Positions 18,562 to 26,472 of a DNA stretch of 64,000 nt are shown here, piece after piece. Position 1 is the stretch's first letter; each line of letters opens with the position of its first letter. The DNA is from Saprospiraceae bacterium (GTDB lineage: Bacteria > Bacteroidota > Bacteroidia > Chitinophagales > Saprospiraceae): NCBI GenBank assembly GCA_025055285.1, contig JANWXM010000013.1, forward strand, positions 1-64,000, read 5' to 3'. The notes below the pieces were generated by a model, which saw only the letters and a program-made list of their open reading frames with translations, did not search any database and was not told the DNA's origin. Made by a program: the position numbers and the translations under genes.

Positions 18562-19526
18562 TGGCTGGGTATTCGACTGCTGAGCGGATTGAGCGCCAAG
18601 AAGCCTATCGGCGCCTAGCAGCCCACGCGCCGGATATGCCTGTTTTTTTAAAACCCTTTTATCTAGACGCCGTGTGTGGGCCGGAGCATTGGTCGGCGGC
18701 CCTAGCCTACCGCGGTAGTCAAGTTGTGGGAGGCTTGCCCTTCTTTCTTAAAAGGAAGCTTTGTTGGTTATACGTTGCTATGCCGCTTTTATGCCGCTTC
18801 ATGGGGCCGTATGTGTTGCCCGAGTTTCGTTCGGTGCGGCGCGAAATACCCTTGCTGCGCGCTCTCCTCTGCGATTTGCCGCCACTAGCAGCCTTTGAAC
18901 AGGATTTCCACTACATGGCTGCCAATTGGCTGCCGTTCTATTGGGCGGGCTTCCGGCAGACGACGCGCTATTCATACACGGCAACGCTTACTGATTTGGC
19001 CTCATTACAAGCCAATCTGGCACCTGACTACCGCAACAGCAAGCTGCCCAAGGCAGCAATGCGGGTGGAAGTACATCGTGGGGGCGACCTAAGGCTCTTT
19101 TACGACGTGCACAACCGCTCTTATGCGCGCCAAGGCTTGCAAGCGCCGTTCCCATTTTCCCTGCTAGCGCGCCTAGACCAGGCACTCGCCGCTCAGCACT
19201 GCCGCGAGGTATTCTGGGCTATCGACCGCCATACGGGTGCGCCGCATGCTGTAGCTTATGTCGTTTGGGACGAACATTCGGCTTACTATCTGTTGGCCGG
19301 CGAAGACCCAACGTTGCGCAACTCAGGAGCAGGCATTCTGTTGGCTTGGGAAGCCATGCGCTTTGCTCTCGAAGAGCTACGCGTTGCTACCTTCGACTTT
19401 CTGGGCAGTATGCTTCCGGCCATCGAACGCGTACGTCGCCAATTGGGGGCCGAACCGCGGCCCTACTTCCGCATTCAGAAAGAGTGGTCCTTGCTGTGGC
19501 GTATCGGAAAGCGTTTGCTGCGTTAA
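18561..19526 (+). CDS. GNAT/FemAB-like acyltransferase
   Basis: This 321-residue cytosolic protein has two GNAT-like halves. The second half carries the usual elements: W-A-I-D-R-H-T-G-A-P-H-A-V-A-Y-V-V-W, then Y-Y-L-L-A-G-E-D-P-T-L-R-N-S-G-A-G-I-L-L, and F-D-F-L-G-S-M near the end. That order is typical of FemAB-like and peptidoglycan-bridge or exopolysaccharide-associated acyltransferases (the 'GNAT family in Bacteroidota polysaccharide loci' type). Its ATG overlaps the stop codon of the Omp85 gene, so it is translationally coupled to it. The donor (acyl-CoA or aminoacyl-tRNA) and acceptor cannot be determined from the sequence. Confidence 0.75.
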   Translation: MAGYSTAERIERQEAYRRLAAHAPDMPVFLKPFYLDAVCGPEHWSAALAYRGSQVVGGLPFFLKRKLCWLYVAMPLLCRFMGPYVLPEFRSVRREIPLLRALLCDLPPLAAFEQDFHYMAANWLPFYWAGFRQTTRYSYTATLTDLASLQANLAPDYRNSKLPKAAMRVEVHRGGDLRLFYDVHNRSYARQGLQAPFPFSLLARLDQALAAQHCREVFWAIDRHTGAPHAVAYVVWDEHSAYYLLAGEDPTLRNSGAGILLAWEAMRFALEELRVATFDFLGSMLPAIERVRRQLGAEPRPYFRIQKEWSLLWRIGKRLLR

Positions 19527-19591
19527 AGTTTTATGCAATTTCGCCGATGGCTACATCTAAAGTGTGCTTACCGGAAATACGCATGGGTTCT

Positions 19592-21622
19592 ATGAAAAAC
19601 ACTTTTTTCATGCCGCTCTTCCTGTCGCTCCTCGTTAGCGGCAGTTGGCATTCAATTCGGTACGACGGCGCCCAAATCTGTGCTCGCGTTTTTGACAACT
19701 TTGGTCAACCTGTAGCAAAGGCATCAGTGCGTATTTGGCGGGATACTACCTGTCTGGTTACGCTGTACACGGACGCTAAGGGCGAGTTTTGTGCTTCGGT
19801 TGCTCCGGGGGTGTATACCGTAGAAGTTGCTAGGGAGGGTTACACCCGCCTGTGTTTAACTCGCGTGCCCTCAAGTAAGGGTCAGCGGACAGACCTGCAC
19901 ACCCTTGTGCTTGAAGCTTCTCTACCTGGCTTGGAGGAATCGGTCACGGTGTGTTATCAGCCTCCGCTGTTTCGCCATGATGACTTACTTGGGGGGCGTG
20001 ATCCTGTTCTTGCCCCCGATAAAGAGCGGCGAGAGATGCACTTCGAGGCTCCTCGGAAGGATGCTCCAGCCCTGAAGCGCCGCGATGCAGAAGCCCGTAC
20101 CCTTATGCGAACGCTGAAGACGCCGCCTTCTGCCCCTGATGAAGGTGTAGACAAGCCGACGCCCACGGCCTTGTCCTCGAGGCCTATGTCATGTACTTCT
20201 GTTGCTGAACCAACGAATAGTCCAACCACACCGACACCCTCTGACCGCCCAACACACAGGCGCCGCCCAATGCCCGGCGCCGACCGCGCTGGCCAGCTAA
20301 CCGCCGGCGAATGGAACGACCTACACAACTGGAACACCCATTGGGTGGACTTGCTGCGCGACGGCGAAATCGAGCAACACCAGAAAACTTACCGGTTCTA
20401 CCCCCGCCGCCGCTACTCTGTGCTGCTGCAAAATGAGGCTGGCATGCCGCTTAGCGACGTACCTGTGCGCCTGCTCGACCGCCATGGCGCTGTTCTTTGG
20501 GAGGCCCGCACCGCTAACACAGGACAGGCCGAACTCTGGGAAAACCTGTTTGGAGAAAAACCTGCCGAGGCACCGCTCAAAGTTGTCGCCGATGTGGACG
20601 GCAAAACACACACCTTAGGCACGCCCAAACCGTTTGAAAATGGCATTAACCTGCACAAAATCAAACGAGAATGTCGTCACGCGCGCACCGTAGATATCGT
20701 CTGGACGGTGGACGCCACCGGCAGCATGGGCGATGAAATTGACTACCTGAAAACCGAACTCCTCGACGTTATTAGGCGCGTGCAAAGGCGCTTCCCGAAT
20801 CTCGACTTGCGCATGGGTAGTATCTTCTACCGCGACGAAGGCGATGAGTATCTAGTCAAGAGCAGCATCCTTAGCCGCGACATCTCTAAGACGGTAGACT
20901 ATATTAGCCGCCAATACGCCGATGGCGGCGGCGATTATCCCGAGGCTGTACACAGTGCCTTAGAAGAAACGCTGCGCCAGCCTTGGAGCCGCGACGCCAT
21001 AGCGCGCATCTGCTTTTTGGTGCTTGACGCCAGCCCGCACCAGCGGCCCGAAGTCATTCAGAGCCTTCAGCGCAGTATCCGCGAAGCCGCCCGCCGCGGT
21101 ATCCGCATCGTACCTATTGCTTGCAGCGGCATCCAAAAAGATACGGAATTTCTATTAAAGTTCTTTGGATTAGCCACCAATGGCACCTACTTGTTCCTGA
21201 CTGACCACTCGGGTATCGGCGACAAACACTTGACACCGACAGCAGATGTTTACAAGATAGAATTCCTCAACGACCTGCTCGTACGCATCATCGGCGAATA
21301 CGTTAGCACGCCCAACTGCGATGACGGAAAAACCCCCATAGCCTTTCATACTCAACCCGATCCGCAAAGTCCAGTAAAGACTGTGAGTCCCGCACTTTAC
21401 TATCCGAACCCGACAAGCGAGCGCTTTACGCTAGAACTGCCCTTTGATGCTATTAAAGTAACGCTTTATGACGCTGAAGGTCGTGCTGTGCTCGACTTGG
21501 GCGCTCTATCGGCAGGTGTCCATGCTGTAGAGGTAAAACACTTGCCGCCGGGTACCTACACGCTGCGCATTTGGGGCAATAGCGAAATACAAAGTGGCAA
21601 GGTGCTCGTTGTCGCGTCGTAG
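19592..21622 (+). CDS. Secreted von Willebrand factor A protein with T9SS type A sorting domain
   Basis: This extracellular protein of 676 residues starts at the second ATG (19592; 19583 is also possible). Its parts in order are: signal peptide; a carboxypeptidase-regulatory-like beta domain (about 25-110); a Pro/Thr/Arg-rich linker (about 140-230); a second beta domain (about 268-345) again with a G-x-P-L-x-D-V-P-V-R-L pattern; a VWA domain from about 366 with the metal-ion site D374-A-T-G-S378 and downstream D-E-G-D-E and D-G-G-G-D-Y-P-E-A; and a sorting domain from about 603 (YYPNPTSERF) ending in VLVVAS. The frame is open to 19265, but that extension overlaps the acyltransferase and lacks a signal. 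VWA domains bind proteins or matrix through a metal ion; the ligand here is unknown. Confidence 0.88.
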   Translation: MKNTFFMPLFLSLLVSGSWHSIRYDGAQICARVFDNFGQPVAKASVRIWRDTTCLVTLYTDAKGEFCASVAPGVYTVEVAREGYTRLCLTRVPSSKGQRTDLHTLVLEASLPGLEESVTVCYQPPLFRHDDLLGGRDPVLAPDKERREMHFEAPRKDAPALKRRDAEARTLMRTLKTPPSAPDEGVDKPTPTALSSRPMSCTSVAEPTNSPTTPTPSDRPTHRRRPMPGADRAGQLTAGEWNDLHNWNTHWVDLLRDGEIEQHQKTYRFYPRRRYSVLLQNEAGMPLSDVPVRLLDRHGAVLWEARTANTGQAELWENLFGEKPAEAPLKVVADVDGKTHTLGTPKPFENGINLHKIKRECRHARTVDIVWTVDATGSMGDEIDYLKTELLDVIRRVQRRFPNLDLRMGSIFYRDEGDEYLVKSSILSRDISKTVDYISRQYADGGGDYPEAVHSALEETLRQPWSRDAIARICFLVLDASPHQRPEVIQSLQRSIREAARRGIRIVPIACSGIQKDTEFLLKFFGLATNGTYLFLTDHSGIGDKHLTPTADVYKIEFLNDLLVRIIGEYVSTPNCDDGKTPIAFHTQPDPQSPVKTVSPALYYPNPTSERFTLELPFDAIKVTLYDAEGRAVLDLGALSAGVHAVEVKHLPPGTYTLRIWGNSEIQSGKVLVVAS

Positions 21623-21832
21623 CAGTCAACCGCGGCCAGTCGTTGAAGAGTGATGCGGAGAATAGATTTGCCACGGCAATGCCTTCGGCAAAGATGCCAT
21701 ATTGCAACATCGAAATTCCAGTTTGGCAAAGTTGGACTCACTTTTCACCCTGCTGTCGTGCAACCTTCGCTGCGACGCGTTGTCTTTGACCATCGGCTTT
21801 ATTGCGAAATTTTTTCAGAAACAGACTTTCCT

Positions 21833-23422
21833 ATGAAAACACGGCTTATCCTAGTGGTTGCTGCCCTCTTGTTAGCCACTGCTCCACTGTCAGCACAGCA
21901 AGAGTCGAGGCCCAGAGATGAAAAAGAGAGGCAAAAAATTATCATCACCAAGCGCGTCATCGAACCCGATGGCACCGAAACTATAGAAACGATCGTGAAA
22001 AAAGGCCCTGGCGCCGAAAAGTTTGACATCGAAGCCTATCGCCGTTCACAAGGTTCTGACAGTGTGCGCATAGAGGTGCACGTCATAGAGACGCCCTCAC
22101 AAGAAAGGCGCGAGCAAATGGAGGAAGCACGCGAGCAAATGGAGAAAGCGCGCGAGCAAATGGAGAAAGCGCGCAAGCGAATGAATGAGATGAAAGATGT
22201 TCAGCGGTTGGTTAGGGAAATGCGCGAGCGAATGGATGAGGTGCGCGAGCAAATGGACGAAGCAAGGCAACAATTGGAAGAAATAGACTGGAAAGCTATC
22301 GGCGAAGAATTGGGCGAAGGGATAGAAGAGGCAGGTGAGGCGTTAGAACGCATTTTTGACCCGGAGGATGGCGAAGTTGGCCGGGTGCTGCGCGATTTGG
22401 AGGGCCGCCCGCACCTGCACATGCGAGGCTACCTGGGCGTCAGCCCGCTAGAGGATGACGACTCTCAGGCACAAGGGGTACCTGTTAACGTCCTGCCTGG
22501 CACGGCAGCCGAACGCGCTGGCCTGAAAAGTGGCGATATTATCTTAAGCCTAGACGACCAACCCATACACAATTGGGACGAACTGGAGCGCTTCATGGAA
22601 AAAACCAAGCCAGGTCAACATTTGCTGGTGCGCTATCAGCGAGGCAAGAAAGACGCCACCCTCGAAGTAGAGCTCGGCAGTAAGATAGTAAACAAGCTGA
22701 AAGGTTCCCGTTCCCTCTCCGGGCCATATGTGATTATGAAAGCAGAAAAATTTCGCGAGAAAGAAGCTTGCCTGGGCGTCTATTCCAGCAGTTATAAATC
22801 GGTAGGTACTTCGAAAACATTACAGGGCGCTAGGATTGAGTCATTTACAGAGGTATCTGCTGCACGAGAGGCCGGTATGCGCGAGGGCGATATTATCACT
22901 GCTATTAATACCCAGACAATTGAAGACCACGATGATCTTTGGGAGGCTATCGCTGGCTATCGGCCCAATGATCGCATTACCGTATACTACGTGCGCGATA
23001 ACCAGGCCAAACAAGTTGAAGTCTCCCTAAAAGCTTGTCGCGACCGCTCTACCGTGATATCGTCGTCGCGTTCGAGCGAAAAGCGGCCGCCCATTGTATT
23101 GCGCGCGCCCAAGGAGGGCGACATTCCGCAAATCAGTCCTCTGCCCGAGCCTGCGGCTAACCACGTGCTCATCCTAGAGGAATTTCGCGTTTATCCAAAC
23201 CCGACTACGGGGCTGGTTACCGTCGAATTTCAAGCAGAACCCAAGCCAACTACTGTGCTCTTGCTCGACTTGTCGGGCCGACAACTCTTCCGCGAAGAAT
23301 TGAACGCCTTTAGCGGCCAATACATCCAGCAGTTTGAGCTGCAAGAATTTCAAAAGGGCACTTTCTTGCTCGTCGTTCAGCAAGGAGACCGACTTTTCGT
23401 CGAGCGCATAATATTGCAATAA
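21833..23422 (+). CDS. Coiled-coil and double-PDZ protein with T9SS type A sorting domain
   Basis: This exported protein of 529 residues starts at the ATG at 21833, which gives a clean signal peptide (ends PLSAQQ). Residues ~90-150 form a highly charged helix built from seven-residue units of the form A-R-E-Q-M-E-K. Two PDZ domains follow (about 198-290 and 305-400; L-G-V-S, A-G-L-K-S-G-D-I-I and A-G-M-R-E-G-D-I-I). The end is a type A sorting domain (from FRVYPNPTTG, about residue 455). No protease domain accompanies the PDZ pair, so it is not a DegP-like enzyme; a scaffold or inhibitor at the surface is possible. It lies 210 bases after the VWA gene and is followed by a terminator. Confidence 0.87.
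   Translation: MKTRLILVVAALLLATAPLSAQQESRPRDEKERQKIIITKRVIEPDGTETIETIVKKGPGAEKFDIEAYRRSQGSDSVRIEVHVIETPSQERREQMEEAREQMEKAREQMEKARKRMNEMKDVQRLVREMRERMDEVREQMDEARQQLEEIDWKAIGEELGEGIEEAGEALERIFDPEDGEVGRVLRDLEGRPHLHMRGYLGVSPLEDDDSQAQGVPVNVLPGTAAERAGLKSGDIILSLDDQPIHNWDELERFMEKTKPGQHLLVRYQRGKKDATLEVELGSKIVNKLKGSRSLSGPYVIMKAEKFREKEACLGVYSSSYKSVGTSKTLQGARIESFTEVSAAREAGMREGDIITAINTQTIEDHDDLWEAIAGYRPNDRITVYYVRDNQAKQVEVSLKACRDRSTVISSSRSSEKRPPIVLRAPKEGDIPQISPLPEPAANHVLILEEFRVYPNPTTGLVTVEFQAEPKPTTVLLLDLSGRQLFREELNAFSGQYIQQFELQEFQKGTFLLVVQQGDRLFVERIILQ
22109..22192 (+). repeat. 21-bp tandem repeat coding for a charged helix
   Basis: Four near-identical 21-base units start at 22109, 22130, 22151 and 22172 (cgcgagcaaatggagaaag...). 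They are followed after a break by two more related units near 22222 and 22243. Each unit codes for seven residues (A-R-E-Q-M-E-K), that is one helical heptad. Confidence 0.8.
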
Positions 23423-23451
23423 GGTGACCCTACGCTGGTTTTTCCCTCTTG

Positions 23452-23490
23452 CCCTGCTTTTTTCAAAGGCGAAAAGAGCAGGGTTATTTC
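23452..23490 (+). terminator. Probable terminator after the PDZ gene
   Basis: Arms ccctgcttttttc (from 23452) and gaaaagagcaggg (23471-23483) pair with one mismatch or bulge and are followed by ttatttct. It lies about 30 bases after the stop codon. Confidence 0.65.
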
Positions 23491-23594
23491 TAATTTAACA
23501 TATTGCGCAAGCCACCATTGAAGGGAAGTGCCGCATTTTTGTGCGCAGGCTTACGCTTTAGAGCGCCCAACGAATCTTACAAACTTTAATCCTT

Positions 23595-24242
23595 ATGCCC
23601 TTAGTCTTACTCCTGTTTTTCCTTGCGTCGGCAGCATTCCCCGTCTTATCCCAAACAATTGTTCCTGAGGGTATTAATGACACATTTAACCTCTCGTGTG
23701 CCAAATGTCGTATGCGCGTGGATGGCGTATCGCTCACGCATGGGCAACACGCCTTGCCGATGAATGTCCGAAAGCCCGTATCTATGAACTTGCTTTTGTG
23801 GCGCTACTACGACAACATTTTGGGTAAACAAGCCTACATGGCCCAAAAGCCCTTCTGGACTTCAGCGATTCAATTGATTGATGAGGTGCCTGACGATGAT
23901 CTGCTGTCGTTGCACATCAACTTAACCTGGACAGACTCCTTGGCGCGCGAACACCGTTTTTACCTCGTAATGGCTGGCCTGACTAAGCGCCATTTAAGCG
24001 CTTTGCCCGTCATAACTGTCACCGACCCTCAAGATACCTATGCTCCCTTGCGCTTTAGCGCCTCTGTGCAGATCTTTCACGATCGCAATGTTTGGGAAAC
24101 TTTTGAGGCTCTCGAGGGTATTGCTATGCTAGAGAAGTTCGACCCTAGAACGGGTAGCCTTACGGGCTCTTTCGATTTCGTGGCCCAGCGCGTGGGGATG
24201 GAGAAAAAAGGTGTTTTTCAGAGCGGTTGGTTCAGCCGTTGA
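23595..24242 (+). CDS. Secreted CxxC protein of unknown function
   Basis: This 215-residue protein has a signal peptide (ends PVLSQ) and a single C-x-x-C pair shortly after it (L-S-C-A-K-C-R-M). The rest is beta-rich without a motif I recognise: F-W-T-S-A-I-Q-L-I-D-E-V-P and L-R-F-S-A-S-V-Q-I-F-H-D. The C-x-x-C could bind metal or form a disulfide, but it lacks the flanking residues of thioredoxin or haem sites. The gene converges on the CRISPR effector operon, overlapping its last gene by 11 bases, and has no visible functional link with it. Confidence 0.65.
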   Translation: MPLVLLLFFLASAAFPVLSQTIVPEGINDTFNLSCAKCRMRVDGVSLTHGQHALPMNVRKPVSMNLLLWRYYDNILGKQAYMAQKPFWTSAIQLIDEVPDDDLLSLHINLTWTDSLAREHRFYLVMAGLTKRHLSALPVITVTDPQDTYAPLRFSASVQIFHDRNVWETFEALEGIAMLEKFDPRTGSLTGSFDFVAQRVGMEKKGVFQSGWFSR

Positions 24243-25104
24243 CTTCTGTGGGCCTCCAGAGGCCAAAAGAATCTATGTAAAAGCGCCCTTCCGTTTGAAG
24301 TAGACTGCCAGGAGTATGAAACACTCCTTGAGCTTCGAGGTGTTGACCGGCGTATTGCCTAGCGCGCGCTGAGTTGGAGCGCCATTCGCGCCCAACCAGT
24401 GGCTCTATGTTGCCCACAACAGTGTTAGCACCAGCGTGGGCATGGGCTAAGAGATATCCATTCTCAGGCATTTGTACGACTACCTTTTCGCCCTCCAGGT
24501 TGAACGTCGTTTGCACACAGTCCTGATGGCTCCAACCAACTGTTTCGGTGGGCACACAGCGCACTAGTTCTACTGCGCCCCAACCGTAGGTACGCTCAGC
24601 GCCGAATTGTAAAGCTTGTAGGGCCTTTTGCCAGGGCAAGGAGCTGCCGTTTTTTTCAAACACAAACCCTTTGAGAAACACTGGTTTGCCCTCGTCTATG
24701 GTGTGCGGAGCGATGAACTCCACTTCGTGTAACATGCCCTCTTTAGCCGACTGGACGGGATAACTCAGCGCCGCACTGACGTAGCTGCCTATAAACCGAT
24801 AGCGAAAAATCGCCTCGTTGAGCCAGGGCCATTCAACGACGTATTCGTCGCCGCGCTGAAGCGCCGGGTAAAAGTAGGTGTAGGCCAGCTGCTCGTGCAC
24901 CTGCTGGCCGTATTGCTGATAGAGGCTCGAGTCCGTTGCTGCTCCTGCTGTAGCCATGCGCGTTAAGCGCAGGGTTAAGGCGCCCCAGAAAGTCCGGCCC
25001 AATACATAGGGGCGCGTCAGGAGCAGATTGCCTACCTTGCTCCAGCCGACGTGCAAAGGCGCACGCAGGCGAAAGACAACTTCGTAAGCAGTCCAGGTGC
25101 TCAT
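24232..25104 (-). CDS. Type III CRISPR RAMP protein, Cas5-group (Cmr3/Csx10-like)
   Basis: This 290-residue RAMP protein has an N-terminal ferredoxin-like strand followed by L-H-V-G-W, then T-R-P-Y-V-L-G-R-T-F-W-G-A-L (about 30-43), the Cas5-type version of the 'pIpGsslrGalr' motif, and a glycine-rich loop G-A-E-R-T-Y-G-W-G-A at 168-177. In type III complexes the Cas5 subunit caps the crRNA 5' handle and contacts Cas10. It is the last gene of the operon and the only Cas5-type candidate, so it likely fills the Cmr3 role, though it is shorter than most Cmr3 proteins. Its ATG overlaps the cmr5 stop codon (ATGA). Confidence 0.78.
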   Translation of the reverse strand: MSTWTAYEVVFRLRAPLHVGWSKVGNLLLTRPYVLGRTFWGALTLRLTRMATAGAATDSSLYQQYGQQVHEQLAYTYFYPALQRGDEYVVEWPWLNEAIFRYRFIGSYVSAALSYPVQSAKEGMLHEVEFIAPHTIDEGKPVFLKGFVFEKNGSSLPWQKALQALQFGAERTYGWGAVELVRCVPTETVGWSHQDCVQTTFNLEGEKVVVQMPENGYLLAHAHAGANTVVGNIEPLVGREWRSNSARARQYAGQHLEAQGVFHTPGSLLQTEGRFYIDSFGLWRPTEVNG

Positions 25105-25511
25105 CGTTCGGCTTCAGTTGACTTTTTGGGGTTGCTTTCGCTCCCTGCCTTAGCGCCATAGCGAACGTAAATGAGCATTTGCTCTAGGGTCTCCTTGGCC
25201 AGTAGGAGGCGTTCGAGGTTCTGGGCAATATCCTCGTTGACGAACTTCAGCACCTTCTGAGCATCTGCGGTATCATCGGGCGGCACCCCTAGCCCTATCG
25301 CTTTTAAGAGCGCGCACATTTTCTCGCTGAGCTTCCTGCCGTTCTCCTTTTCCTTTGCAAACAAATAGAGGAAGCAAGCGTAGACGCCGTTTTCTTGAAG
25401 TACGCCTAAAGCTTTGGTGGCCGTGTTTTCGATGTCTTTGCACGTGGCAACAGCCTGCGCGTGTTTGGCCGCTAAGTAGTCTATGTTTATCTTATCTAGT
25501 AAGCTGCTCAT
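25101..25511 (-). CDS. cmr5: Type III CRISPR small subunit Cmr5 (Cas11)
   Basis: This 136-residue all-helical protein starts at the ATG at 25511. The frame runs to 25577, but the extra residues lie inside cmr4 and look random. The pattern fits Cmr5: A-x-x-x-A-x-A-V near the N-terminus, G-V-Y-A-C-F-L-Y-L-F-A-K-E in the middle and an E-T-L-E-Q-M-L-I-Y-V-R-Y-G-A-K-A helix at the end. Cmr5 subunits stack along the belly of the effector and help hold the target RNA. The start overlaps the end of cmr4 by 20 bases and its stop overlaps the cas5-like start. The family is short and diverse, so the call relies partly on position. Confidence 0.78.
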   Translation of the reverse strand: MSSLLDKINIDYLAAKHAQAVATCKDIENTATKALGVLQENGVYACFLYLFAKEKENGRKLSEKMCALLKAIGLGVPPDDTADAQKVLKFVNEDIAQNLERLLLAKETLEQMLIYVRYGAKAGSESNPKKSTEAER

Positions 25512-26460
25512 GGTACTGCGATTGAAGGGTTTCAAAGTTTTGTTCTTTAGGTCGGCCGACGAGGGCAATGCGCCCAAAGCCGCGCGTGCCCATACCGCCT
25601 ACGCCAAGCCATTCGATGAGGCAGAGGCCAGCAGTGAGCACGTCAGCAGGAGAAGACCATTTTTTGCTATCATCTTTAGGAAAATTACCTCGGTAGTCAT
25701 CAATTATGGCTTCCATCGTCAGGAATGTCGCCCTAGGAATGGCCTCATACGTAAACAACGCGCCTTCTTCGGCTGCGCCCGTTTCGGGATCTATGCTTAC
25801 CGAGGTGCGCACCTCTAAGTTGCTGTTGACGATTTGGCTAAAAAGCGCGTCGGATACCAGTGCTAAGCGGTCTTTGACAACATTCCAGGGTTCACTGCTC
25901 CACACTTCAGGAGCATTTATTTCTACTCTTCCAGCGGAAGGAAGCATGAGCCAGCCCAGGTTAAGAGGGTTTTTCCGCTCCCAGGTTAAAAAAACACCCT
26001 CTTGGGAGAGAGATGAACCACTTAAATTTACCGAGAACCCTGCCTCTTTCAATCGTTGTGCAGTGCTGACCCATATGGGGCCAACCATAGAATAGACAGG
26101 AAAGAGAAGGATGTGTGCGTCAAAAATGTTGACTACACCGGAGTAAGCCATTACTTCCTCTCCTTCGTTGCTATCGTTGGCCTTTTGTTTTTTAATATAG
26201 CCAAAAGTGTAGCAGATGGGATTCTCATCCGGTTTCTCTACAGCATCGTGCTTTTGACCGGCAGCGGCTGGTGTGCCATAAAGGTAAGCGGCGTAAGCGC
26301 GTATAGCGCCGTGTAGGCTAGTGCCGGGTATTTTGGGCAAGCGCGTGCCGGGATCTCGCACGATGGCGTTGTCCACACGCCCGAGGCGATAGCCGCCCGT
26401 GCCAATGTGTACAGGGTCAGTAGTTTGGAGCAAGTAGCGAAGTCGCACGTAGGTGGCCAT
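25492..26460 (-). CDS. cmr4: Type III CRISPR backbone subunit Cmr4 (Cas7)
   Basis: This 322-residue RAMP protein is the Cas7 backbone that coats crRNA and cuts bound target RNA. It opens with D-P-V-H-I-G-T-G-G, followed by G-R-V-D-N-A-I-V-R-D; Asp30 in V-D-N matches the position of the Cmr4 catalytic aspartate, so RNA cleavage is probably retained. L-P-K-I-P-G-T-S-L-H-G-A-I-R (41-54) is the classic RAMP motif and the end carries G-V-G-G-M-G-T-R-G-F-G-R, a glycine-rich loop. It lies 12 bases after cas10. The Cas7 family assignment is firm. Confidence 0.92.
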   Translation of the reverse strand: MATYVRLRYLLQTTDPVHIGTGGYRLGRVDNAIVRDPGTRLPKIPGTSLHGAIRAYAAYLYGTPAAAGQKHDAVEKPDENPICYTFGYIKKQKANDSNEGEEVMAYSGVVNIFDAHILLFPVYSMVGPIWVSTAQRLKEAGFSVNLSGSSLSQEGVFLTWERKNPLNLGWLMLPSAGRVEINAPEVWSSEPWNVVKDRLALVSDALFSQIVNSNLEVRTSVSIDPETGAAEEGALFTYEAIPRATFLTMEAIIDDYRGNFPKDDSKKWSSPADVLTAGLCLIEWLGVGGMGTRGFGRIALVGRPKEQNFETLQSQYHEQLTR

Positions 26461-26472
26461 ATGAGATGCATT

